64,000 nt of DNA. It comes from Lepas anatifera (Eukaryota > Arthropoda > Thecostraca > Lepadidae). Each line of letters starts with the position of its first letter. The first letter of the stretch is position 1. The notes below the pieces were generated by a model, which searched no databases, was not told where the DNA came from, and saw nothing but the letters and a program-made list of their open reading frames with translations. The stretch spans positions 1-64,000 of the forward strand of contig JAOTON010002092.1 of the NCBI GenBank assembly GCA_034440635.1, given 5' to 3'. The position numbers and the translations under genes are program-made. This document shows, piece after piece, positions 9,500 to 20,128 of the stretch.

Positions 9500-10212
9500 T
9501 CAGGAAGAGTAACACCATCTGCGAAGGTGATGATCCGACAACGTCGCCCTGGGCCCAGACACTGGAGGCGACGGTGCCGGCGGGGCTTCTTCCAGGGCGG
9601 TTGCTGCTGCATTTGGGTAGTTCTGGCTCTGGCGGTGCGCGTGTTGCCGGTGGTGGGACGTTAGCGAGCGCTCGATCGCAGGTGGCTGGCTACTCAGCCG
9701 GTACGCCACACGCCAGCCGACATTCGACGTGCAGTGGCGGCGCAACGTTTTTGTTCAGGGGGGCACCTTCAATGGGGTCCTTGTTGTGAACGAGAGATGT
9801 GCTAGAGGATCGATTAAAGGTAAATTTCATTGAAACCATTACTACTGTATGACACGGTCGAAGACACGAATTTTTCCCAAACTCACTTCGATTTCGATAA
9901 AAGGGTACACGTTTACGATCCAGAAATAAATGCTTACGCGCCAATTGCTAGTAACAGGCAAATCCTTACAAAAGGTGCTGAGCACAATGCAGACCTCTTA
10001 TCTTTTTACTTTCTTCGCTTAAATCGTCTTAGATGAGCAAAAGACACAGCGTGTGCGACTGCAGTTGTCTCTCGGTCCGCATGTCCACAGCAAAGGACAA
10101 AATAGGTTGGGGACAAATTTCACTCCAATGAACAAGGAGCAGTCCAAAAAATGCGTTCATCTCTATATTGTGTGCCCCTAGAGTAATAATGGACACATCT
10201 AGATCAGAATCT
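9500..10212. other. No gene seen
   Basis: CpG-rich to about 9720, then AT-rich. Near 9728 GCAGTGGCGGCGCAACGTTT with the following GGGGGGCACC looks like a weathered TE end. No gene is supportable. Confidence 0.35.
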
Positions 10213-10470
10213 TTAAAGGGAAGGTGGCACCTTCATAACGTGATTTTAACTGAGATAGCCAAGTTGTAAAGTGAGTCGGAAAACCCGGTACTCAATATAT
10301 CATTTGTCTTGGAACTCGAGATTTCCGTAGAAAAAAGCTAAAACCTACCTGCAATGTACCCCTCATGTACCCCTAGCAGCAGGCCACAGTTGTCATGGCT
10401 GTTGGTGTGACGACATATGCTGACGTCACGATGAGCACCTGCCAATCGAAGCCCTTGAGGTCATAGGTCT
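10213..10470 (+). mobile_element. TTAA-flanked MITE, partial copy
   Basis: Starts at TTAA (10213-10216) followed by AGGGAAGGTGGCACCTT, the terminal repeat of the complete element at 50403-50856, to which it is inverted. Similarity runs through ACCCCTCATGTACCCCTAGC and ends near 10470, so roughly half the element is present. It contains TGACGTCA (10421-10428) and CCAAT (10442-10446), both also present in the other copy. Confidence 0.75.
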
Positions 10471-10502
10471 ATTTGTCCCCCACCACAACACTTAGGGAGA
10501 CT

Positions 10503-10741
10503 GGGGTCAATTGTAACAAATTTCACATTTCTGGTTCTGGGCAAATATTGCTTTGAGTTAGAGCATTTAGGTATAATTATATTTTCATAAACTTTGAAGA
10601 TTTGTCAATGTGACAGACGTAGAAAGATTTCAAAATAGAACAAATTAGGCGTCAAAATTTCACCTCCAAAAATTTACTTCAGCTGTTACAATTGACCCCA
10701 CGTGAGGGGCAATTGTAACAGCACCAGGGGTCAATTGTACC
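10503..10741. repeat. Inverted-repeat element with GGGGTCAATTGTAACA ends
   Basis: GGGGTCAATTGTAACA at 10503-10518 is matched by its reverse complement at 10684-10699. Two further direct copies of the word follow at 10706-10720 and 10727-10741. The layout looks like a small MITE whose right end was duplicated. I could not identify a target duplication. Confidence 0.55.
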
Positions 10742-11093
10742 ATGCTAAAGCCGTATGAATTTCAACGATTTATTTGTACCATAAAAAACATCCTAATGCG
10801 AACACTTCTGCATCTTTGGCCTTCACTTCAGCTTCATGGACCGTCTCCAGTCGAGTCCCGCGTTTGGTGGTGCGTGGTCGTAAACGGGGCACTCTCTGAA
10901 TCTGCGAGACATTTGTTTGAAAACAGCCGATTCAATTTTTTTAGAAAGATGAACATAAAAACGAATGCCGGTGATTTGAATAGTCCTTATAAATGACCTG
11001 AATATACCGCGTTCAAAATTTTTCAAGAAACTTACTTATCAGTCCGGTCAGTACATCTTGAACTTGTTGCCGAAAAGGAATGACCCTTTCTAG
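10742..11093. other. No gene seen
   Basis: AT-rich spacer without recognisable features. Confidence 0.4.
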
Positions 11094-12611
11094 CATAGGC
11101 GTAGGAACCGGGAGGGCCAGGGGGCCACTGCCCCCCCCACTTTTCTGTAATGGGCCCCCGCAACAAAGATAAGAATATCAGCAGCTGTAATATCATGCAA
11201 GAAACTCCAAACTGGCCCGATAGCCTGCCCGGGAAACCTCTTAAACTTTCCTGTGCCCCTAAACTTATCTGAGGTCCCATGAGTCGATTTTAAGGCCCCC
11301 TGAGCTGTTCGGGGCCCCTTTGATGCCATACAAGCTAATCTTGGCCCCTTGAGCTGAACTGAGCGCCCCTGAGATGGTTTGGGCAGTATAAACTGTTCTA
11401 GGGGCCCCTAAGCTGAGCTATGCGCCGAGAGCTTGAACGGGCCTCTTGAGTTGGCCAAAGACCCTCTATCCGCTGACCTGGGGGACCCTGAGCTGAGCTG
11501 GGACCGCAAAGCTAATTTTGGTCCCCTGTGCTGCACGGGAGGCCCCAAACTTTCTGAGGCCCCTGCACAGTAATAGGGACCCTGACCTGAACTTGGGGTC
11601 ATAAGCTTTAATTGGAACCGTGAACTGTTGTGAAACCCTATATAAGCTGACAAGAAGCCCCTGAGCTGAACAGGGCCCTTAAGCCAATCTAGTTATCTGA
11701 GTTATCATGAGCCCCTGTGTTGAACGGAGGGCCCCTGAGATGGTCTGGGATCCCCTACAAGGCTTTACAGCTACTGACCTAGGGGCCGTGAGCTTGAAAG
11801 ACCCCTTGAGCTGTTCTGAGACCCTATATCCAGCTGACCTGGGGCCCCTGAGCTGAGCTGGGCCCCCAAAGCTAGCCTAGGTCCTAAGCTAATCTGGGTA
11901 CCCTGTGCTAAGCTAAGCGCCCTCGGAACTGGTTTGGGCCCCCTGCAAAGTTTTGGCGCCCCTGAGCTGGGCTGGGGGCCATGAGCTTGAATGGGCTCTT
12001 GAGGTGTTCTGAGACCCTATGTAAGCCACCCTGGGGTCCCCTAAGCTGAGCTGGGCCCTAAGCTAATATGGGTACTCCATGTGCTTAATTGGGACCTCTG
12101 AGCTGGTATGGGGTCCCTCAACTCTTCTAGGGTCCCTTGGCTAAGCTAGAGCCGTGAGCTTGAGTAGAGCCCCCTGGGCTGGTATGAGACGAGACCCTAT
12201 GTCAGACGATCTGCGGGCCCCTGAGCTGAGCTGGGCCTCCAAAGCTAATCTGGGGCCCCCTGTGCTGAACAGGGGCCCAGAGCTGGTCTGGAGCCCCTGA
12301 ACTGTTCTAGAGTCACTGAGCTAAGCTGGGATCCGTGAGCTTGAACAGGCCCCTTGAGCTATTTTGAGACCCTATACAAGCCGACCTGGGGACCTCTGAG
12401 CTGAGCTAGGCCCATAAGCTAATCTAGCTCCCTGTGCGAATCTGGGGCTCCCTTCAGCTGAGTTTCTAGGGACCCTGTGCTTATGTGGGGTTTCTTGATA
12501 AGCTGGTCCCGAGGCAAATGCACTGTTCTGGGTCCCCCTGGGCTGATTGATTTGGGTTCCTGAGCCATGGTCTGGGCTTTGGGGGCCTCTGAGATAATTT
12601 GGCGGCCCCTG
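11094..12611. repeat. Degenerate minisatellite, GCCCCTGAGCTG polarity
   Basis: Begins with a TE-like end CATAGGCGTAGGAACC and a G-run/C-run foldback, then continues for about 1.4 kb as a highly diverged short-period array built on words such as GCCCCTGAGCTGAGCTGGG and AAGCTAATCTGGG (period roughly 22-30 bp). Open frames across it are compositional. At about 12612 the polarity of the repeats switches. Confidence 0.75.
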
Positions 12612-13133
12612 AGCGGCAAAGGCATAGGAACCTAGCCCAGAGGGCATCAGATGGGCTCAGGAGGCACCAGATCGACTCAGGGGCATTAATGCAGCTCAGG
12701 TGGCACCAGAGCGATCCGCTCGGGGGCCAGATCAGCTCCCAGCCCCCAGACTATGACAGGAGCCTAAATCAGCTCAGGGAGCAACATAACAGCTGAGAGG
12801 ACACAAGAGGCTTCATAATGGCATTATGCAGGCAGGGCATTAAAGGGGCATTATAGAGGGCATTATAGAGGGCATTATAGAGGGCATTATATAGGTTCAG
12901 GAGGCACAATTATTTGCTCAGTGGAGCACTCGATTGACTCAGGGGCACCAGATCAGCTTAGAGGGCAAGTAATCAGCTCAAGGGGCCAAGACCAGCTGAG
13001 AGGCCACGAGATGAGGTTAAGGGGGCACCAGATTAGCTTCAGCCGTACGATTATTGGCGACGATGAGGCATTAGGTGGACACATACTAGGTGCCCATACT
13101 CTTCCCGGGTGCTTGGAAAGGCGACAGAATGCC
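12612..13133. repeat. Degenerate minisatellite, inverted polarity
   Basis: From here the same words appear as their reverse complement (CAGCTCAGGGGC, AGGCACCAGATC). The block contains a short perfect repeat GGGCATTATAGA near 12846-12886. It ends with a conserved, non-repetitive tail (TACGATTATTGGCGACGATG through GACAGAATGCC) that recurs at about 14940-15020 and 15495-15580. A LINE inserted immediately after this tail. Confidence 0.75.
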
Positions 13134-14485
13134 CTACTTTAACATTTGGTAGCCTCGCCGTCTCAAAGAGCCTAACTCATAAACACCTCGGCGTTACTTT
13201 CTCCAGTGACCTTCGCTTCCACGAGCATATCAACAACACCCTAAAACAAGTATACAGAGCACTTGGTCCCCTCTATCCTATCGCCCAACACCTTCCAAGA
13301 CCCATTCTCGACAAACTATACACTATTTACGTTAGCCCTTACTTCGACTAGTGTGACACAATTTACGACGGCCTGATAACAAAAGCTGACGCCCTCCGAC
13401 TTGAACGAGCCCAAAATAGAGCGGCCAGACTCATAACAGGGGCACGTATGAGAACTCCCACATCAAAACTGCACGTAGAATTGGGATGGACGTCACTGGA
13501 AACTCGACGTAAAGTCCACAGATTATGCGAATTTCACAAACTTAAGCAGCCAAACTCACCCACACCCAACTACATTCGATCGATTATTCCAGAAACACGA
13601 TAATTCCACACCGGCGGGACTCTTAAAATTCATTAACAGTCACGCAGCCACAAATACGAACATCCCTTTTCCAAAATCCTTTTGTTCCGAAGACCTCAAG
13701 GGACTGGAATAACCTGCCCATCGAAATTCGAAATTTGAACGCTGCAGCTTTCAAACAAAAAACCCTAGAATATTTCGGACAGATGCCCGCTCCTAAGTAC
13801 TACGCACTCGGCTCCAAAATTGGTAACAAACTCCACACACAACTCCGAGTTGGAGCTTCCGCACTTAATTATCACCTCTTTCAAACTATACGAAAACCTT
13901 CGCCACAGTGTTCCTGTGGTTTTCGGACCGAGACTATTAAACATTTTGTTCTAGAGTGTCCTCTTTATAATGATGTGCGTGCCGAACTATTTCACACTAT
14001 TACACTTTTAGGCCACAATCTCCGAGTACTTCCTCTTCAATCGCAACTTGACTTTCTCATATCTGGTATTGGGCTGGACGAGGGCAGTGGACGGGAGGTG
14101 GCCAAAGCTTTCCAAAAATTTCTGATAAAATCAAGAAGATTCACTTAAGACTCTCAGAGTGGTCACGTGGCGCCGGCTGTCCCGGCAAAGTGGGCGCCGG
14201 CCAGGCGGTGGGCACGTCCGGTGGGCTCCCGCTCGCAGAGCTGTCACCTACGGAGACCGCGAGCGAAATTTGCCGGTTGGGAACTGTTTAAATGTCAAGT
14301 ATCACGTTGGTTCGTCTATGTTTCGTGTGTATGTGTCTACCTGTTGTGCTTGCGAACCTACATGTTTATAGATAATTTTGAGAAAGGCGCCCTGATTTAA
14401 GTCCACTAGGACTTTTGCGCCGATCTCGATGTTACCTTTTGAAAACCATTGTATATGAATAAATTATCGTATCGTACCGTATCGT
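13134..14485 (+). pseudogene. LINE family C, 5'-truncated 3' copy
   Basis: A 5'-truncated copy starting within the connection region of the reverse transcriptase (THKHLGVTFSSDLRFHEHIN) and running to the 3' end. It has a stop in SPYFD*CDTIYDGL and further breaks, then the C-terminal Cys/His block CSCGFRTETIKHFVLECPLY (about 13908-13970). The 3' end is AATAAA followed by a TATCG-like tandem tail (14459-14485). The same family, much better preserved, occupies 37056-40660 on the minus strand. The copy splits a repeat unit whose continuation TAGCTGACC resumes at about 14485. Confidence 0.88.
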
Positions 14486-15785
14486 AGCTGACCGAAAAAA
14501 GGTATTAAGTTTTCCAACAATAGTTTCAATCGCTACATGCGGTCCAGTTAAATCTAGATTCAACGGCGTAGGGCACTAAATTTCGAGCGGCACGGCCCAA
14601 ATTGGGTACACCACCTGACAATCAAAAGGGCGCCCCGGCAGTGATAGGGGCACGTGCCCCATGTGCTCCCCTGGCTGCACCCCTGGACAGTAGATTAACT
14701 CCGGGAGGCATAAAATAAGCTCAGGGGCCGGGATCAGCTCAAGGGGCACTAGAACAGCTAAAAGGACACCAGGCAAGCTCGGAGGCATCAAACTAACTCA
14801 GAGAGCATTATATAGGTTCAGAAGGCACAATTATTTTCTCAGGAGGGGGGGCACCATATTGACTACGCGGGCATCAGATCAGCTCAGAAGACACATGACC
14901 AGCTCCAGAGGGCACCAGATGAGTTCCACCCGTACGGTTATTGGCGACGATGAGGCATTATCTGGAAACGGATTACGTGCCTATACTCTTCCCGGGTGCT
15001 TGAAAGGCGTCAGAATGCTTTAGCTGACCAAAAAGGCACTTTATTGTCATACAGTAGTTGAAATCGCTAGATGCGGTCTAGTTCCATCTGGGTTCAACGG
15101 CGTAAGTCACTAAATTTGGAGCGGCACGACCCAAAAGGGGGTACACCACCTGGCTATCAAAAGGGCACCCGGCACCGATGGGGGCACGTGCCCCTGGCTG
15201 CGGCCCTGGACAGTAGATAAACTACGGGAGGCATTAGATAAGTTCAGGGGCCCGGATCAGCTCAAGGGGCACTAAAACAGCTAATAGGGCACCAGTCAAG
15301 CTCGGAGGCATCAGACTAACTCAGAAAGCATTATATAGGTTCAGAAGGCACAATTATTTTCTCAGGGGGGGCACCAGATTGACTACGAGGGCATCAGATC
15401 AGCTCAGAGGGCACATGATCAGCGCCAGGGGCCAAGACCAACGCTCAGGGGGCACCAGATGAGCTCAAGGGGCACCAGATTAGCTCCACCCGTACGATTA
15501 TTGGCGACGATGAGGCATTATCTGAAAACGGATTACGTGCCTATACTCTTCCCGGGTGCTTGGAAAGGCGACAGAATGCCATCACTGACCAAAAAGGCAC
15601 TTCATTGTCAAACAATAGTTTAAATCGCTAAATGCAGTCTAGTTCCATCTAGGCTCAACGGCGTAGGGCACTAAATTTCGAGAGGGACGGCCCAAAGAGG
15701 GTACACCACCTGGCAATCAAAAGGGCACCCCGGCACCGATGGGGGGCACGTGCCCCTTGTGCCCCCCCTGGCTGCGCTCCTGGTA
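14486..15785. repeat. Long tandem repeat, 0.53-0.56 kb unit
   Basis: Units start at about 14486, 15023 and 15582 (last one partial). Each has a unique-looking head (ACCAAAAAGGCACTT ... GGCACGTGCCCC ... CCCTGGCTGC), a middle of degenerate AGCTCAGGGGC minisatellite and a tail (GCGACGATGAGGCATTATCT ... CTTCCCGGGTGCTTG). With the segment ending at 13133, this makes at least three full units, one split by LINE C. Confidence 0.8.
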
Positions 15786-16189
15786 GTGTGCTAAAAATAT
15801 TGGGTCAAGTCAATATCAAACTGTCAACAATTAGTTTTAAACATTGATACAAGTCGCTTTTTCTGTGGTTTTATGACTACCGCTAGGGGTCGTTTAAGCC
15901 TCAAATCTGGTTTGTGTGGTGTTTATTAGACTATTTTAGTGGAAATACAATTTTATCCGCCTTTGTCCCTTTTTCTAACTCGATTTGATCTTTTCCGCTG
16001 AAAAAAAACCTGGCAGTCCTGGGCAGCATCTATAATCTCTAGACATGGAATACAACAAAATTGAGAAACTTTTTAAACACTAACGGTCTAAGTTTTATTA
16101 AACCCCCTCAAAATGGGGTCTTGCTCCTCTGAAGACACTATAATGGCCAGCACAAGAAATGCCCTCCACTGACTTTTCCTTAAAAATTC
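15786..16189. other. No gene seen
   Basis: AT-rich spacer between two degenerate minisatellite blocks. No supportable feature. Confidence 0.4.
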
Positions 16190-17690
16190 CCTGTCTGGAG
16201 GCCTAGACTAACACTCCTGAGAGTAATTGTCGGGCGTCTGAGACTGACTCCAGGGGCCTCTTTACATTAAAACTGAAAGGCCTTCTGAAAGGAACTTGGG
16301 CTACCGAGATTAGTTCTGGGAGGGGGAGGCTGAGACTAGCTCTGGGGACCCCTTGAGACTAACACTTGGCGGCACCCACGAGGCTAATTTTCAACCCCTC
16401 CCGATTAGCTGTCAAGGGGCCACTGAGACTGATTCCTGAGGCCTCTTAGACCAAAACTGAGGGGACCTCTGAGAATACCTTGGGGCTCCTATGATGAGTT
16501 CTCGGCAGCATCTCTAACACTCACTTTTACATCATATACACCATATTCGCTCTCGGGGGCCCCTGAGACTGAGTCGCGTGGGTATCCAGGTTATCTCCTT
16601 GGGGTGTCCAGAGACTGACTCTCGCAGGGCACATGGCACTGACTCTGCGGCGAGACTAACAGAGAGACTGAGACTCGGGACTGAGACTAACAGTCCGGGA
16701 AGGGTGGCCTGAGTCTTTCCGAGAGTCAGTTTCAGGCCTGTACTGACTCTCGGAGGCCCCAGATTAGTCCTCAGGGCCTAAGGCTAACTCGGGCCCGGTC
16801 TCGACGGTTACTCGGAGACGGTTTCTCGGAGCCGTGAAACCAAAACTCGGAGAACTTTTTGGGAACTACTCTCAGGGCCCCAAGATTAGATCTCGGATGC
16901 CCCTGAGACTGACCCCCGGGGCCCTCTTAGATTAACTTTTGGGTGCTCCCCGAGACAGATTCTCGGGGCCCCTTAGACCAAAACTCGGGGGCGGGGGGGA
17001 GGGAGGAGCCAACGCCTGAAGCCAATTCTCGAGGGCTCCCAAGATTACCTCTCGGGGGGGGGTCCTGATACTAACACTCTGCGGCACAAATGAGACCAAG
17101 TGTCGGGCCCCTGATGATAAATATTGGGTCCTGAGAGAGGCACCCTTGACACTATGAGGGCCCTTGAGACTAACACTTGGCGGCACCTATGATACTAATT
17201 CTCGATTCCCCATATTGGACTTCGGGGCCCCTGAGAGGAGGCCCCATTAGACCAAAACTGATGCTGCACCTGATAACTTGCGTCTCCGGAGATTAGTTCT
17301 CAGAGGCCCTGAGACGGACTCTCGGAGGCCCCTGACACCAACTCTTTCCCCCCCATTGAGACTGCTCTCGCGGGGCACCCAAGACCGACTCTTGGGGTCC
17401 CCTGATATTGACTTTCAGGGGCCCCTGAAACCAACGTTCGGGGGCCCTGAGACCGACTCTTGGTGGGCCCCTGAGGCGAACTCTCGAGGCCCCTGAGACC
17501 GACTCTCGCGGGGCCCCTTGAGACCAACTTTCGGGGCGTCCCGAGACTAAGCTCAAGGGGTCCCCCGCGATCAATATTCGGTACTCCGGAGCCCTCGATA
17601 CCGATTGCTCGGGGGCCCCTTGAGACCAAGCTCGGGGCCCCTGAGGCAAAGCTCAAGGGCACCCCAAAACCAATACTAGTGTTTTGCAGT
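16190..17690. repeat. Degenerate minisatellite, GAGACCGACTCTCGG type
   Basis: About 1.5 kb of diverged short-period repeat built on GGCCCCTGAGACCGACTCTC and variants. It resembles the 11-13 kb arrays in style (GGGGCCCC spacers) but the core word differs. All open frames over it are compositional. Confidence 0.75.
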
Positions 17691-18927
17691 GCATAGGGTC
17701 AGCCCAAGGGGGAGGGGGGTCCGCGGACCCCAAGAACCACCCTTTGATACACCACTGGCTGTGAGTGCACCCAATAGGTTTTTGCGTGTGTCAAAATGTC
17801 CAATGTGTGCCCCTAATATCGAGCAAGGTGTGCCCTCTCATCCTTTGATGTGTTAAGTCTTCACTTTTTATTTTATGTAAATATGTTTTTCTTCTTTTTA
17901 CCATGAAGTGTGCTCCCGAAAATTTAGAGGGGCCATGGACCCTGCCCCCCCTGGTTGCGCTACTGCGCGTGAGTCATGAATGATGTTTCTGTAGATAGCC
18001 TACTTTTGACCCGACCGCCTTTTGACCCGACCGCGAGTGAGCAGTACCTCACTGCTGTGCAGTACGTTTGTTGTAGATGGCGCTGTACCTGTTAGCCAAT
18101 GCTCCTGCCACACGGCAGATGGCAGAGCGGCGTGACCTCTCTTCCGGTCATTATTTGGAAATTTGTTATTTGATTTTTAGGAAGTGAATTAAGTGATGAG
18201 TATTATGACTAATTTAAAGTTATAGTTAAATTTTGCAGTTATTAATTCCGAGCGTGTTTAGGAAGTTTGTTTTAGGCCTTGCTTGTCAATCATATTCCGG
18301 TGCCGGGTCATGCGGTGACCCAGGGCTCATTTCCTGTCTAGACTGCGAGCGAGACGGACCTGCGTGTCTTCTATCGTGCACCATTTCTTCAACCGGAACG
18401 TGAGTTGAACTAAGTTGAAAGTGTTTAAATTGATAATTGAAATAACTCAAAGCAGCTTCTCATTAGTATCTTAATATTGTTTGGTGTTTTACCTTTTCTC
18501 TGGATTGAGGTTTCACCTGCGGTAGATTCGAACTTGTGCTGAGTTTGAGCTTCTATATATTTTCTGCTATCGCCGTCGTACTTGGATTCCTGTCGATGTC
18601 TTATTTTATAATTGTTTATCTCGCTAGTATGTCTTCATGGTTAGTTTTGACTGTTGTACTTTTTGGTGAAAATATTTTATTTTCACCAGGGCGGGACATT
18701 TGTCCCGGGACTTCGTCCCTCGACCGGACTTGGTCATGGAGTCGTTGTTGGTGCGATGACTTCGCCGATGCCTTCAAATACAGCATGCCAGTTTATCACG
18801 CCTACTTTTGGACTGGTCTTACGGAATCGGAGTTGAAGTGGAGAGTATTCGGCAATGACACTCGGCCTACACACTCGCAACACTCCGGACCGTCTACATT
18901 TCCACAAAAAAAAAAATTGATTAACCG
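17691..18927. other. TE-like ends, otherwise no gene seen
   Basis: Near 17945 CCTGCCCCCCCTGGTTGCGC resembles the element ends seen at about 14670 and 15760. From 18000 to 18900 the sequence could be the 5' region of a LINE, but no domain is recognisable. A frame from 18536 begins with a hydrophobic stretch but lacks an ATG start and runs into the next array. Confidence 0.35.
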
Positions 18928-19109
18928 GTGGCAGACCGCGGAGCATGGCCTGGGTGGCAGACCGCGGAGCATGGCCTGGGTGGCAGACCGCGGAGCATGG
19001 CCTGGGTGGCAGACCGCGGAGCATGGCCTGGGTGGCAGACCGCGGAGCATGGCCTGGGTGGCAGACCGCGGAGCATGGCCTGGGTGGCAGACCGCGGAGC
19101 ATGGCCTGG
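18928..19109. repeat. 26-bp tandem repeat, 7 perfect copies
   Basis: Seven identical copies of a 26-bp unit containing GTGGCAGACCGCGGAGCATG, exactly 182 bp. The unit is not a multiple of three and has no stops, so several frames stay open and each yields the same 26-residue super-repeat. Confidence 0.95.
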
Positions 19110-19129
19110 GTACCTATCACACCCATCTG

Positions 19130-19245
19130 AGTCTTGACTGCGACACATCCACCTGAGTGTTGACTTTCATGCCGTGATGGCAGAACCAATTGAAGGCCGA
19201 ACTGAGGGCATATTCCAAGCGGGTTATAACCAAATGTAAATCTTT
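19130..19245 (-). pseudogene. LINE family A RT scrap
   Basis: The minus-strand reading contains ALSSAFNWFCHHGMKVNTQ, matching the ILNSLHQWFCANGMKVNTSK segment just after the FADD box in the family A copy at 579-1776. Only about 35 codons remain and the right boundary coincides with a T-rich stretch near 19243. Confidence 0.72.
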
Positions 19246-20128
19246 TTTAACAAGTACAACCGAGTGTTGAATCTGCGCTGCAAGTTGCCCGATTGTTTAC
19301 CCCAACAGCTACAGTAGTTGCGTGGCGTCGACGTTGTCGGTGTCGGGCCCTGCTGCTCCTGGCAGGGCCGAGCGCTACCCGAATTGAGATTACGGTAGAA
19401 AAACAACCGCAATATCCGAACATGAGAGGAGGAGCCGGAAGAAACCGTACTGAGACAATTACCGAAGAAAATAGAAAGAAAAAAAACAATCAAAATGGAA
19501 TTTTTATCAGAGAGCAAAGAATATATCTGAGCCTTAAAATCAAGCAGCGCTAGAAGCAGGGGCCGACACAGACCAGAGTTTTGGGGGCCAAACCCATGTC
19601 TGCCTCTCCTCTTGGGGTGGCGGGGGGGACGAAGATACATTGCTACATTATACATAAGTCTAACCCAGCACGGAGACTAATTGACATGGTTCCACCTTCA
19701 GGCAGACTCTGCCCGCCAGCCTGCGATGAATAGCTGGTGGGTGACTGCGTTGGTGCCCAAACAGGGGCTGTGTGTGACCCAGACTATATTGCCGTCGCCG
19801 GCGCGGCACAGAGGTACAGAGGCAGACGGCAGCGCGCACCTGCCAGTCGCTGCCGCGCCGCCACACCACGGTCCCGACTTCTTTGGCTTATAATAAGAAC
19901 TCAAACCAAACTTTTCAATACCACATGAAAATTAAAACAATGTCATTTGTTGCAATATTCGCATGTTCGAACTTGAATCTCATCCCCGAATAACAGCAAC
20001 CGAGCATAACGAGTTGATATGCCGCCGCCAGACCTTGCGTCGTTTCATCAGTAGGGTGGGGGGGAGCTTGGGACGGGTGAGGTCAGACAGAGGGCAGGCG
20101 GTGGTGACCACGACTGAGACCAGTCATC
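19246..20128. other. No gene seen
   Basis: GC-rich pockets at 19310-19380 and 19780-19880 but no recognisable exon, RNA gene or element. Confidence 0.35.

Noticed and set aside
8831..9789. Multi-frame repeat protein of 150-290 residues
   Set aside because: The 84-bp unit keeps several frames open on both strands at once, which indicates lack of coding constraint.
18536..19156. Membrane protein with hydrophobic N-terminus
   Set aside because: The frame begins at GTG and not ATG, runs into the 26-bp array, and resembles no known family.
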